Shown piece by piece: positions 7,495-14,680 of a stretch of DNA of 23,240 nucleotides. A program made the position numbers and the translations under genes. Source of the DNA: DROE01 sp964569865 (GTDB lineage: Bacteria; Pseudomonadota; Alphaproteobacteria; Rhizobiales; Devosiaceae). The number at the start of each line of letters is the position of its first letter. Position 1 is the first letter of the stretch. The notes under the pieces are model-generated. The model was not told where the DNA came from, did no database searches, and was given only the letters and a program-made list of their open reading frames with translations. The DNA lies in contig CAZMVQ010000039.1 in assembly GCA_964569865.1 (NCBI GenBank), positions 1-23,240 on the forward strand. Reading direction: 5' to 3'.

Positions 7495-8060
7495 GGCTTA
7501 TAATAATGGGACCACCGGGGGCCGGAAAAGGCACTCAGGCAAAAATTCTGGTTGATGGGTATTCAATACCTCAGCTTTCAACCGGTGATATTTTACGCTC
7601 AGCAATTCTAGCCAACACTCCCATGGGGCAGCAAGCCAAAGAAATTATGGCCCGTGGAGATCTGGTGCCGGATGAAGTTGTTTGCGGAATTGTTTCGGAA
7701 CGTTTGGACGATGAAGATGCGAAAAGCGGTTTTATTCTGGATGGTTTTCCGCGCACTATAGCTCAGGCTGAAGCCTTGGATGCGATGATGGACGAGAAGG
7801 GAATTGCACTTGATGCGGTTATTGTTCTCAAAGTCGATAGTGAAGCTCTGATTGAGCGGATTCGCAATCGGGCGGTGCAAAGCGGCGGTGCAAGAGCGGA
7901 CGATAATGAAGAGGTGTTGCGTAATCGTCTGGAAGTTTATTCAGAGCTGACCAAGCCGCTTATTGAGTATTACGAAAAGCAGGGAAATGTTAAAAGCGTT
8001 GACGGTATGGCTTCTATTGACGAGGTGACAACCGAGATCGCTGAATTGCTTAAAAAATAG
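7491..8060 (+). CDS. adk: Adenylate kinase (short-lid type)
   Basis: This 189-residue adenylate kinase catalyses ATP + AMP = 2 ADP. The P-loop G-P-P-G-A-G-K-G-T is at residues 7-15, followed by the AMP-binding Q-L-S-T-G-D-I-L-R, and D-G-F-P-R-T-I-A-Q-A-E-A-L in the core. The lid is the short form (R-N-R-A-V-Q-S-G-G-A-R-A-D-D-N-E-E) without the zinc-type insertion, as in many Alphaproteobacteria. The start overlaps the secY stop, so adk is probably coupled to secY. It is the last gene of the spc group here; rpmJ is not found after it. Confidence 0.98.
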   Translation: MRLIIMGPPGAGKGTQAKILVDGYSIPQLSTGDILRSAILANTPMGQQAKEIMARGDLVPDEVVCGIVSERLDDEDAKSGFILDGFPRTIAQAEALDAMMDEKGIALDAVIVLKVDSEALIERIRNRAVQSGGARADDNEEVLRNRLEVYSELTKPLIEYYEKQGNVKSVDGMASIDEVTTEIAELLKK

Positions 8061-8083
8061 GGGCAGCTTGTGTTTGAAGTGTG

Positions 8084-8112
8084 TTGACTTCACTCAAGCG
8101 AATCCTTAGAAC
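8084..8112 (+). promoter_or_regulatory. Candidate sigma-70-type promoter for the alpha group
   Basis: TTGACT at 8084-8089 and TAGAAC at 8107-8112 are separated by 17 bases and match the sigma-70 consensus at 5/6 and 4/6 positions. The site is 24 bases after the adk stop and about 150 bases before the rpsM start, in the widest gap of the ribosomal cluster. Promoter activity is inferred from position and sequence only. Confidence 0.4.
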
Positions 8113-8234
8113 CGCGCAAGTCTTATTGTTTTTAAGTCTTGGTATTAATGAGGACTGGTAGCGGTTCCCGATCGTTTTGGCGGGGTCGTTCTCCGGTCCC
8201 TTATTGTTGAAATGCTGCCGATATCCTAGACCGG
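8109..8234 (+). promoter_or_regulatory. Possible structured leader upstream of rpsM
   Basis: Two perfect inverted repeats lie in this non-coding stretch: GAACCGC (8109-8115) with GCGGTTC (8161-8167), and CCGGTC (8193-8198) with GACCGG (8229-8234). The second ends 12 bases before the rpsM ribosome-binding site. AAGTCTT also occurs twice, at 8118-8124 and 8134-8140. In E. coli the alpha-operon leader folds into a pseudoknot bound by S4. Whether this leader is a control element is an inference, and no folding was computed. Confidence 0.35.
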
Positions 8235-8246
8235 CACATAAATATT

Positions 8247-8254
8247 GAGGAGAG
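8247..8254 (+). promoter_or_regulatory. Ribosome-binding site that fixes the rpsM start
   Basis: GAGGAGAG contains AGGAG at 8248-8252, seven bases before TTG at 8260. The in-frame upstream TTG at 8245 would overlap this site and have none of its own, so the site supports the downstream TTG start. Confidence 0.75.
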
Positions 8255-8259
8255 CTCTG

Positions 8260-8628
8260 TTGGCTCGTATTGCTGGTGTAAACATTCCAACGAATAAACG
8301 CGTGGTTATTGCGTTGCAGTATATTCATGGAATTGGGCCAAAAATTGCTCACGAAATATGTGAGAGCATAAAAATTCCCGGTGAACGCCGGGTTAATGAA
8401 CTCAGCGATGCTGAAATTATTCAGGTTCGTGAGGCCATTGATCAAGGTCATATTGTTGAGGGTGATTTGCGCCGTTCGGTTGCAATGAACGTCAAGCGCC
8501 TGATGGATCTTGGAAATTATCGTGGATTGCGTCATCGGCGCGGTCTGCCTGTTCGTGGGCAAAGAACCCATACGAACGCACGCACACGCAAGGGCCCTGC
8601 AAGGGCGATTGCTGGTAAAAAGAAGTAA
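8260..8628 (+). CDS. rpsM: 30S ribosomal protein S13 (TTG start)
   Basis: Starting at TTG 8260 the product is 122 residues and begins M-A-R-I-A-G-V-N-I-P-T-N-K-R-V, the standard S13 N-terminus. The longer in-frame frame from 8245 adds five residues that no S13 needs. The helix-two-turn-helix segment (Y-I-H-G-I-G-P-K-I-A) and the C-terminal tail L-R-H-R-R-G-L-P-V-R-G-Q-R-T-H-T-N-A-R-T-R-K-G are both present. S13 sits in the 30S head, contacts P-site tRNA and forms bridges B1a/B1b. It is the first gene of the alpha group. Confidence 0.97.
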   Translation: MARIAGVNIPTNKRVVIALQYIHGIGPKIAHEICESIKIPGERRVNELSDAEIIQVREAIDQGHIVEGDLRRSVAMNVKRLMDLGNYRGLRHRRGLPVRGQRTHTNARTRKGPARAIAGKKK

Positions 8629-8649
8629 GGTTTCCTTGTTTTGGAAATC
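8629..8649 (+). repeat. Hairpin directly after the rpsM stop
   Basis: GGTTTCC (8629-8635) can pair with GGAAATC (8643-8649), seven pairs including one G-T, around a 7-base loop. It begins at the first base after the TAA. No T-run follows, so it is not a canonical terminator. Confidence 0.35.
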
Positions 8650-8709
8650 TTCGGTGGAGCCGCCTGGCGATTTTGTTGGGGCGGTGATGAGATCGAATTG
8701 AGGATATAA

Positions 8710-9102
8710 ATGGCTAAGAGTGAAACAACTCGCGTTCGTCGTCGTGAACGCAAGAATATTATTACCGGCGTTGCGCACGTCAACGCATCTTTCAACAATA
8801 CCATGATTACTATTACAGATGCTCAGGGCAATACCATTGCCTGGTCGTCAGCTGGTACCATGGGCTTTAAGGGGTCGCGCAAATCAACTCCTTATGCTGC
8901 ACAGATGGCAGCGGAAGATGTGGCCAAAAAAGCTCAGGACCATGGAATGAAAACCCTTGAGGTTGAAGTTCGTGGGCCGGGTTCTGGTCGCGAATCGGCT
9001 TTGCGCGCCCTACAGGCTGCCGGCTTTAACGTAACGACAATTCGCGACGTAACTTCGATACCCCATAATGGTTGCCGCCCGCGCAAGAGGCGGCGCGTTT
9101 AG
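8710..9102 (+). CDS. rpsK: 30S ribosomal protein S11
   Basis: This 130-residue S11 is of standard length. It contains N-I-I-T-G-V-A-H-V-N-A-S-F-N-N-T-M-I-T-I-T-D, G-F-K-G-S-R-K-S-T-P-Y-A-A-Q, and the C-terminal signature I-R-D-V-T-S-I-P-H-N-G-C-R-P-R-K-R-R-R-V. S11 lies on the 30S platform and takes part in recognising the Shine-Dalgarno helix. A GAGGATATAA sequence precedes the ATG. Unlike E. coli, no rpsD follows; the next gene is rpoA. Confidence 0.99.
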   Translation: MAKSETTRVRRRERKNIITGVAHVNASFNNTMITITDAQGNTIAWSSAGTMGFKGSRKSTPYAAQMAAEDVAKKAQDHGMKTLEVEVRGPGSGRESALRALQAAGFNVTTIRDVTSIPHNGCRPRKRRRV

Positions 9103-9118
9103 TACATATTGGTGCGCT

Positions 9119-9141
9119 CGGTGGAAATATATTTTTCACCG
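9119..9141 (+). repeat. Hairpin in the rpsK-rpoA gap
   Basis: CGGTGGAAA (9119-9127) pairs with TTTTCACCG (9133-9141), nine pairs including one G-T, around a 5-base loop of alternating T and A. It starts 16 bases after the rpsK stop. No T-run follows the 3' arm, so an RNA-processing or stability role is more likely than termination; this is inferred. Confidence 0.45.
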
Positions 9142-9206
9142 ACATTCACATTAAGCGGCGATACGGCAGAAATTAGACCCTTCAGACCTATTCAATCCGC
9201 CAAACT

Positions 9207-9213
9207 AAAAGGA
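9207..9213 (+). promoter_or_regulatory. Ribosome-binding site that fixes the rpoA start
   Basis: AAAAGGA ends eight bases before GTG at 9222. The in-frame ATG at 9213 shares its first base with this site, so the site cannot serve that ATG and points to GTG as the start. Confidence 0.7.
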
Positions 9214-9221
9214 TGTTGCAA

Positions 9222-10238
9222 GTGATCCAGGATAACTGGCAAGAACTGATTAAGCCTACCAAATTAGACATTGTTGTGAACGCAGATGATGCTCGCAAGG
9301 CTTCTATTACTGCTGAACCACTTGAGCGCGGATTTGGCCTTACTCTGGGCAATTCACTGCGCCGGGTTTTGCTTTCCTCGTTGCAGGGAGCGGCCGTTAC
9401 TGCCATGCAGGTTGAAGGTGTTCTGCATGAATTTACCTCGGTTCCCGGGGTTCGTGAAGATATTACGGATTTGGTTCTAAACGTTAAGGGCATTTCTTTG
9501 CGGATGGAAGAGGAGGGGCCTAAACGCCTTACTCTGAGCAAAAAAGGACCGGGCGCAGTTACCGCCGGGGACATTGCAACCACCGGAGACATTGAAATTC
9601 TCAATCCTGAGCTGGTTCTTTGCCATCTTGATATTGGTGCTGAAGTCAACATCGAATTTACAGTTGATACAGGCAAAGGATATGTGGCGGCTGACAAAAA
9701 CCGGCCTGAGGATGCACCGATTGGTTATGTGCCGGTTGATGCGCTGTTTTCTCCTGTTCGTCGGGTCAGCTATAAAGTGGAGCCAACCCGCGAGGGGCAA
9801 GTGCTCGATTATGACAAGCTGACCATGCAAATTGAAACCAATGGCGGTGTTTCTTCGGAAGATGCCATGGCTTTTGCTGCGCGGATTTTGCAGGATCAAC
9901 TTTCGGTATTTATCAATTTTGATGAGCCTGTTCAAGAAGTTGCTCAGGATGTAGTTCCCGAGTTGGCGTTCAATCCGGCATTGCTCAAAAAGGTTGATGA
10001 GCTTGAATTGTCGGTTCGTTCGGCCAATTGTCTGAAAAACGATAATATTATTTACATTGGCGATCTTATTCAAAAAACTGAATCTGAAATGTTGCGCACT
10101 CCCAACTTTGGGCGCAAATCGCTAAATGAAATTAAAGAAGTTCTGGCACAGATGGGCTTGCATCTTGGAATGGATGTTGCCAACTGGCCGCCCGAAAATA
10201 TTGATGATCTGTCAAAACGCTATGAAGATCATTATTGA
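9222..10238 (+). CDS. rpoA: DNA-directed RNA polymerase alpha subunit (GTG start)
   Basis: From GTG 9222 the product is 338 residues beginning M-I-Q-D-N-W-Q-E-L-I-K-P-T-K-L, which matches the alphaproteobacterial RpoA N-terminus; the in-frame ATG at 9213 would add M-L-Q. The N-terminal dimerisation domain has E-P-L-E-R-G-F-G-L-T-L-G-N-S-L-R-R-V-L-L-S-S. After a linker near residue 240, the C-terminal domain has L-E-L-S-V-R-S-A-N-C-L-K-N and N-F-G-R-K-S-L-N-E-I-K-E, which bind UP elements and activators. RpoA scaffolds assembly of the RNA polymerase core. Confidence 0.98.
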   Translation: MIQDNWQELIKPTKLDIVVNADDARKASITAEPLERGFGLTLGNSLRRVLLSSLQGAAVTAMQVEGVLHEFTSVPGVREDITDLVLNVKGISLRMEEEGPKRLTLSKKGPGAVTAGDIATTGDIEILNPELVLCHLDIGAEVNIEFTVDTGKGYVAADKNRPEDAPIGYVPVDALFSPVRRVSYKVEPTREGQVLDYDKLTMQIETNGGVSSEDAMAFAARILQDQLSVFINFDEPVQEVAQDVVPELAFNPALLKKVDELELSVRSANCLKNDNIIYIGDLIQKTESEMLRTPNFGRKSLNEIKEVLAQMGLHLGMDVANWPPENIDDLSKRYEDHY

Positions 10239-10317
10239 TCTGTAATTGGTTTTGCCAAATTAGGTTTTACCAAGTACGCGCTTAGCTTTTGCTGGCGTGG
10301 AATGAAGGAGAATAAAA

Positions 10318-10752
10318 ATGCGCCATGGAAAATCCGGTCGCAAGTTAAATCGAAACTCCAGCCATCGCAAGGCGATGTTTGCCAATATGGCGGCAGCTTT
10401 GATCAAGCATGAGCAAATCACCACTACTGTGGCTAAGGCAAAAGATTTGCGCCCGATTGTGGAGAAGCTTGTTACCCTTGGCAAGCGTGGCGATCTGCAT
10501 GCGCGCCGTCAGGCAATTTCACGGATTAGAGACGTGGATATGGTTGGTAAATTGTTTGATGTGCTTGGCCCTCGTTATAAAGAGCGTCAGGGTGGCTATA
10601 TCAGAATTATGCGGGCAGGTTATCGTTTTGGGGACAATGCGCCGATTGCGGTGATTGAATTTGTTGATCGCGATGTGGATGCCAAGGGCCTTGATTCTGG
10701 TCCGGTAGCTGATTTTGTTGCTGATGAAACTGAAGAAGAAGCGGTTGCTTAA
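10318..10752 (+). CDS. rplQ: 50S ribosomal protein L17
   Basis: This 144-residue L17 has M-R-H-G-K-S-G-R-K-L-N-R-N-S-S-H-R-K-A-M at the N-terminus and the G-G-Y-I-R-I-M-R-A-G-Y-R-F-G-D-N-A-P motif. The C-terminus is acidic (A-D-E-T-E-E-E-A), an extension common in Alphaproteobacteria. L17 lies near the exit tunnel and nucleates domain interactions in the 50S subunit. AAGGAG precedes the ATG. It is the last gene of the alpha group and is followed by an intrinsic terminator. Confidence 0.99.
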   Translation: MRHGKSGRKLNRNSSHRKAMFANMAAALIKHEQITTTVAKAKDLRPIVEKLVTLGKRGDLHARRQAISRIRDVDMVGKLFDVLGPRYKERQGGYIRIMRAGYRFGDNAPIAVIEFVDRDVDAKGLDSGPVADFVADETEEEAVA

Positions 10753-10788
10753 GACTGGCTGCAAAGGTCCATTGTAGAAAATATTTTT

Positions 10789-10821
10789 AAGCGGCCGCGG
10801 TAATTCGGGGCCGCTTTTTTT
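10789..10821 (+). terminator. Rho-independent terminator of the ribosomal superoperon
   Basis: AAGCGGCC (10789-10796) pairs perfectly with GGCCGCTT (10809-10816) around a 12-base loop, and the 3' arm runs into a T-run ending at 10821. It lies 36 bases after the rplQ stop. This is the only strong intrinsic terminator I found in the window. Confidence 0.92.
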
Positions 10822-10866
10822 ATTCAACATTTTTAGTTCCTATACCGGCTTTGAGGAAAGTTTTTT

Positions 10867-11928
10867 ATGGAAAGCAAAATCATTGTCGTAACCGGGATAA
10901 CAGGTTTTATTGCCAAGCATGTGGCGGCGCAGTTACTTGATTTGGGTTTTGTCGTGCGCGGAACATTGCGCAACCCCGATAAAGAACAACAGGTGCGTCA
11001 GGCAATATCCTATATGTGCTCGGAACAGGCTCTTGTGAGATTGCAGCTGGTGACTTGCGACTTGTTGAGCGATGAGGGATGGCAAGAGGCCATGGCGGAT
11101 GCCGAGGCGTTAATGCATCTGGCGGCCTATGTGCCGGCAATGGAGCCAAAGGATCCGGCGGCGGTAATTCGCCCCTCGCTGGAGGGAACTGAGAGGGTAT
11201 TTAGCTTTGCGCGGGCGGCCAGGATCAAGCGCATAATAATGACCAGCTCGATTGCTGCTATCGGATATGGACATGATATCAAATCCAAATCCAAATCCAA
11301 ATCAGTGAATTTGACCTCTAATGACTGGACCAATATCGCAGGACTTAAGGGAGGCTGGGCCTATGCAGAGGCCAAAGTATTGGCGGAGAAAAAAGCATGG
11401 GCAATTGCAAAAGAAAATCATCTTGATCTGACATGCATCTGCCCCGGCATGGTGTTTGGTCCTGCGCCCGACACGGATACCAGTGCATCGCTGGAGGTAG
11501 TCAAACGCTTGATGAACCGGCAGGTCCCCGCAATTCCACCTGGTGGATTAAGTGTTGTTGATGTGCGGGATGTGGCGAAAATTCATGTGGCGGCACTTGG
11601 CGAAGATGGTACAATTGATCAGCGAATTATTGCCTCGGCCCATTATATAACGTTCACTGAAATTGCGCAGATTTTACGCGACGCATATCCTAATATTAAA
11701 TTCCCCAACAATATTGCTCCTGTCTGGTTGTTGAAATTTATTGCTCTGTTCAGTCGAACGATAAAACAATTGGTTGCAGATCTGGATGTGGTGCGAAATT
11801 ATGACGGAACAGCCGGAGAGAAACTGTTGGGGGGCAAATATAAAGATGGGCAAGAGGCGACATTATCGGCGGCAATAAGCCTGATTCAGTTGGGATTGAT
11901 CAAGGGCAAGCCTTTAAGTCCTGACTAA
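10867..11928 (+). CDS. NAD(P)-dependent extended SDR reductase/epimerase family protein
   Basis: This 353-residue protein is an extended short-chain dehydrogenase/reductase resembling the dihydroflavonol-reductase/aldehyde-reductase branch. Seen: the Rossmann motif T-G-I-T-G-F-I-A at residues 9-16, T-L-R-N-P after beta-2 (arginine here suggests NADPH), the catalytic serine region T-S-S-I-A-A-I-G (S127/S128), and Y166-A-E-A-K170. The substrate cannot be told from sequence. It starts after the superoperon terminator, with GAGGAAAG before the ATG. An unusual K-S-K-S-K-S-K-S tract at 139-146 comes from a hexanucleotide repeat. The gene is 16 bases from rarA and may be co-transcribed with it. Confidence 0.85.
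   Translation: MESKIIVVTGITGFIAKHVAAQLLDLGFVVRGTLRNPDKEQQVRQAISYMCSEQALVRLQLVTCDLLSDEGWQEAMADAEALMHLAAYVPAMEPKDPAAVIRPSLEGTERVFSFARAARIKRIIMTSSIAAIGYGHDIKSKSKSKSVNLTSNDWTNIAGLKGGWAYAEAKVLAEKKAWAIAKENHLDLTCICPGMVFGPAPDTDTSASLEVVKRLMNRQVPAIPPGGLSVVDVRDVAKIHVAALGEDGTIDQRIIASAHYITFTEIAQILRDAYPNIKFPNNIAPVWLLKFIALFSRTIKQLVADLDVVRNYDGTAGEKLLGGKYKDGQEATLSAAISLIQLGLIKGKPLSPD
11281..11304 (+). repeat. In-frame hexanucleotide tandem repeat within the SDR gene
   Basis: AAATCC occurs three times in tandem followed by AAATCA, four units in all, encoding Lys-Ser four times at residues 139-146. Because the unit is six bases, changes in copy number would keep the reading frame. Confidence 0.9.
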
Positions 11929-11944
11929 AGATTTGGAAAGCAAT

Positions 11945-13264
11945 ATGAGTGATTTATTTTCAAAGAATGATGTGAATAATACAAAAGAAGCGGATGAAAA
12001 TACTCCTCTGGCCGATAGGTTGCGCCCGTCCACATTAGACGAGGTAATCGGGCAAAAACACCTGCTTGGTGAAAAGGGATCACTCAAGCGCATGCTGGAT
12101 AGCAAACGCCTTGGTTCGCTGATATTGTGGGGGCCACCCGGAACCGGCAAAACCACAGTCGCGCAATTATTGGCCAGTGAAATAGGATTTCGTTTCAAGC
12201 AAATTTCTGCGGTATTTTCCGGCGTGGCGGACCTGAAAAAATGCTTCGAGGAAGCGCGTTTTTATCGGCAGCAGGGGCAAAATACTTTGTTATTCGTTGA
12301 TGAAATTCATCGCTTTAACCGGGCGCAGCAGGATGGATTTTTGCCGGTTGTGGAGGACGGCACAATTGTTCTTGTCGGTGCAACGACCCAAAACCCTTCG
12401 TTTGAATTAAATTCCGCTTTGTTGTCGCGGGCTCAGGTATTGCGGTTTGAAGCGTTGAGCGAAGATGATCTGGAGGCACTGCTTGTCAGGGCAGAAGGTC
12501 TGCTTGAGCAAATATTACCCCTTGAGAAAGAAGCCCGGATTGGCCTGATTGGTATGGCGGATGGGGATGGCAGGGCATTGCTGGGACTTGTGGAGGAGGT
12601 TTTGGCGGCCGCTGACGGCGGAAAAATCTTCGAGCTAAAGGAAATGGTTGAGTTTTTGCAACGCCGGGCGCCGGTTTATGACAAGTCAGAAGATGGCCAT
12701 TATAACCTGATTTCTGCCCTGCATAAAACCATTAGGGGTTCGGACCCTGATGCGGCGCTTTATTATTTCTCCAGAATGATTGATGCGGGTGAAGACCCGA
12801 TGTTTTTAGCCCGCCGCCTAATTCGTATGGCAGTTGAGGATATAGGTTTAGCTGATCCACATGCGCTGGTGCAGGCAAATGCGGCCCGTGATGCTTTTCA
12901 GATGCTTGGCTCGCCCGAGGGAGAATTAGCACTGGCTCAGGCGGTGGTCTATCTGGCCATAGCGCCCAAATCCAATGCAGTTTACAAGGCCTTTTCAGCC
13001 GCTACAAAACTGGCCAAAAGCTCTGGCTCTCCAATGCCGCCAAAATCCATTTTAAATGCGCCGACCAAGCTGATGAAAAACGAAGGTTATGGGCAGGGCT
13101 ATATTTATGACCATGACACGGTTGAGGGATTTTCAGGGCAGGAATATTTTCCCGAGGCAATAGGCAGGCAGCAGTTTTATACACCTGTTGAGCGTGGATA
13201 TGAGCGAGAAATAAAAAAGCGGCTCGACTATTTTGCCCGTTTGCGCTCAAAGGAAAACAAATAA
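11945..13264 (+). CDS. rarA: Replication-associated recombination protein A (RarA/MgsA AAA+ ATPase)
   Basis: From ATG 11945 the product is 439 residues; an in-frame TTG at 11933 would add four, but GGAAAG lies between it and the ATG and looks like the ribosome-binding site. AAA+ features: Walker A G-P-P-G-T-G-K-T (63-70), Walker B L-L-F-V-D-E (115-120), sensor-1 A-T-T-Q-N-P-S-F (146-153) and the arginine-finger S-R near 161-162. The C-terminal clamp-loader-like part holds S-A-L-H-K-T-I-R-G-S-D-P-D-A-A-L-Y-Y and the tetramerisation region Y-x-Y-D-H-D. RarA acts at stalled replication forks and interacts with SSB. Confidence 0.96.
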   Translation: MSDLFSKNDVNNTKEADENTPLADRLRPSTLDEVIGQKHLLGEKGSLKRMLDSKRLGSLILWGPPGTGKTTVAQLLASEIGFRFKQISAVFSGVADLKKCFEEARFYRQQGQNTLLFVDEIHRFNRAQQDGFLPVVEDGTIVLVGATTQNPSFELNSALLSRAQVLRFEALSEDDLEALLVRAEGLLEQILPLEKEARIGLIGMADGDGRALLGLVEEVLAAADGGKIFELKEMVEFLQRRAPVYDKSEDGHYNLISALHKTIRGSDPDAALYYFSRMIDAGEDPMFLARRLIRMAVEDIGLADPHALVQANAARDAFQMLGSPEGELALAQAVVYLAIAPKSNAVYKAFSAATKLAKSSGSPMPPKSILNAPTKLMKNEGYGQGYIYDHDTVEGFSGQEYFPEAIGRQQFYTPVERGYEREIKKRLDYFARLRSKENK

Positions 13265-13298
13265 AAGTAATGGCCATGGTTTGGCGGAGATTATCTTG

Positions 13299-13682
13299 AT
13301 GAACGGATTCTTATTGGTTGGTGCCGGGGGTGCTCTTGGCGCCATGGGGCGCTACGGGTTTGGAATGCTTGTCACGAGAGCCGGGTTTGCCGGCTTTCCG
13401 CTGGCAACAATTGCAATAAATATTTTTGGATCGTTGCTTATGGGTTTGTTTATTGGAATTTTGGCAAAAACCTTGCCCCCCTGGCAGGCTGAGGCGCGTC
13501 TGTTTGTGGCCATTGGATTGTTGGGCGGATTTACTACATTTTCTGCATTTTCCCTCGATACCATTGTTTTGTTTGAAAGAGGGGCGTTGATGCAGGCGGG
13601 TTTTTATGTGCTGATATCAGTGATTGGTTCCATATTGGCCCTGTGGGCTGGCTTGCTTGTGGCCAGGGGGTTGCCCTTATGA
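13299..13682 (+). CDS. crcB: Fluoride channel/exporter CrcB (Fluc)
   Basis: From ATG 13299 the product is 127 residues, the normal length, with about four membrane segments. Upstream codons open to 13233 overlap rarA and are hydrophilic, and GGAGA at 13286-13290 is well placed for the ATG. Family motifs: G-A-G-G-A-L-G-A-M-G-R-Y (residues 8-19), N-I-F-G-S (41-45) and G-G-F-T-T-F-S-A-F (76-84), which line the fluoride pore in dual-topology dimers. It protects against cytoplasmic fluoride. No fluoride riboswitch can fit in the 34-base gap upstream. The stop overlaps the rluC start (ATGA). Confidence 0.95.
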   Translation: MNGFLLVGAGGALGAMGRYGFGMLVTRAGFAGFPLATIAINIFGSLLMGLFIGILAKTLPPWQAEARLFVAIGLLGGFTTFSAFSLDTIVLFERGALMQAGFYVLISVIGSILALWAGLLVARGLPL

Positions 13683-14680
13683 GTGGAGTTTCGCAAAAAA
13701 CCATCAGCGAAGATGAGAATGGCATGCGGCTGGATCGCTGGTTTGCCCTGCATTTTCCACAGGTGAAATTTGGCCGGTTGCAAAAAATGATCAGAACCGG
13801 GCAGGTTCGGGTTGATAAAGGCAGGGTGAAAACCAGCACTCGGCTCACCTCAGGGCAAACTGTGCGTATTCCGCCCATCGAAAAAGATGATGGAGCGTCA
13901 AAAACAGCTAAAATCAGATTTAGCGAAGCGGATGCCAATTTTTTGCGCCAGCGGATCATTTATGAGGATGATGACGTAATCGTTCTGAACAAGCCCCACG
14001 GTTTGGCAGTGCAGGGGGGCAGTGGCACAGATCGCCATATCGATGGCATGCTAAAAAGCCTGCCCAATAAAAAAGGTGAGGCGCCTCGTCTTGTGCATCG
14101 GCTCGATCGGGACACTTCGGGCTGTTTGCTGGTGGCAAAAACTCGCGCTGTGGCTTCTCATTTTGGTGGTGTGTTTCGTTCACGCTCGGCCCGCAAAATT
14201 TATTGGGCTATTGTTGCCGGGTCTCCAAGCCCAAATCAGGGCACGATTTCTTGTTTTGTCGCTCGCCAGTCAACTCGCGATGGCGAGCAGATGGCGGTGG
14301 TGGAAAAAGGGTATAAGGGCGCTCAACATTCCATGACCCATTATTCTGTTACCGATAATGCGGGGCAGCAATTTTCATGGGTTACATTAAAGCCGGTTAC
14401 CGGACGCACCCATCAGTTGCGGGTGCATATGATGAATTTGGGCACGCCTATTTTAGATGATCCGCGATATTCTGATATGGAAAACTGGAACTGGCAGCCC
14501 CCGGAAGGTCTTGGCTCTGGCTTGCATTTGCATGCGCGCCGGCTGGCTATACCCCTGCGTGACGGAAGCCAGCTCGATATCAGCGCGCCATTGCCACCAC
14601 ATATGAAAAAGAGCTTTGACATGCTGGGCTTTGATGCCAAGCGCTATGATGTTAAAAATGACGATCCGGAGGATGTATGA
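13679..14680 (+). CDS. rluC: RluC/RluD-family 23S rRNA pseudouridine synthase
   Basis: From ATG 13679 the product is 333 residues. AGGGGG lies eight bases upstream; codons open further upstream belong to crcB. An S4 RNA-binding domain (about residues 15-70: R-L-D-R-W-F, then K-M-I-R-T-G-Q-V-R-V-D) precedes the pseudouridine synthase domain with L-N-K-P-H-G-L-A-V-Q-G-G and H-R-L-D-R-D-T-S-G (140-148), whose Asp143 is the catalytic residue. It isomerises uridines in 23S rRNA. RluC (sites 955/2504/2580) is favoured over RluD from the usual rarA-crcB context, but the exact targets are inferred. Confidence 0.9.
   Translation: MSGVSQKTISEDENGMRLDRWFALHFPQVKFGRLQKMIRTGQVRVDKGRVKTSTRLTSGQTVRIPPIEKDDGASKTAKIRFSEADANFLRQRIIYEDDDVIVLNKPHGLAVQGGSGTDRHIDGMLKSLPNKKGEAPRLVHRLDRDTSGCLLVAKTRAVASHFGGVFRSRSARKIYWAIVAGSPSPNQGTISCFVARQSTRDGEQMAVVEKGYKGAQHSMTHYSVTDNAGQQFSWVTLKPVTGRTHQLRVHMMNLGTPILDDPRYSDMENWNWQPPEGLGSGLHLHARRLAIPLRDGSQLDISAPLPPHMKKSFDMLGFDAKRYDVKNDDPEDV

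Noticed and set aside
8050..8778. Long minus-strand open frame (242 codons) across the adk-rpsM-rpsK region
   Set aside because: It lies antisense to rpsM and the start of rpsK, shows no family motif, and is explained by the codon pattern of the real genes.
9477..10073. Minus-strand 198-codon frame inside rpoA
   Set aside because: It is wholly antisense to a confident rpoA and has no protein-like motifs.
13265..13298. Fluoride riboswitch upstream of crcB
   Set aside because: The gap to rarA is only 34 bases, too short for the aptamer, and no matching motif was seen.
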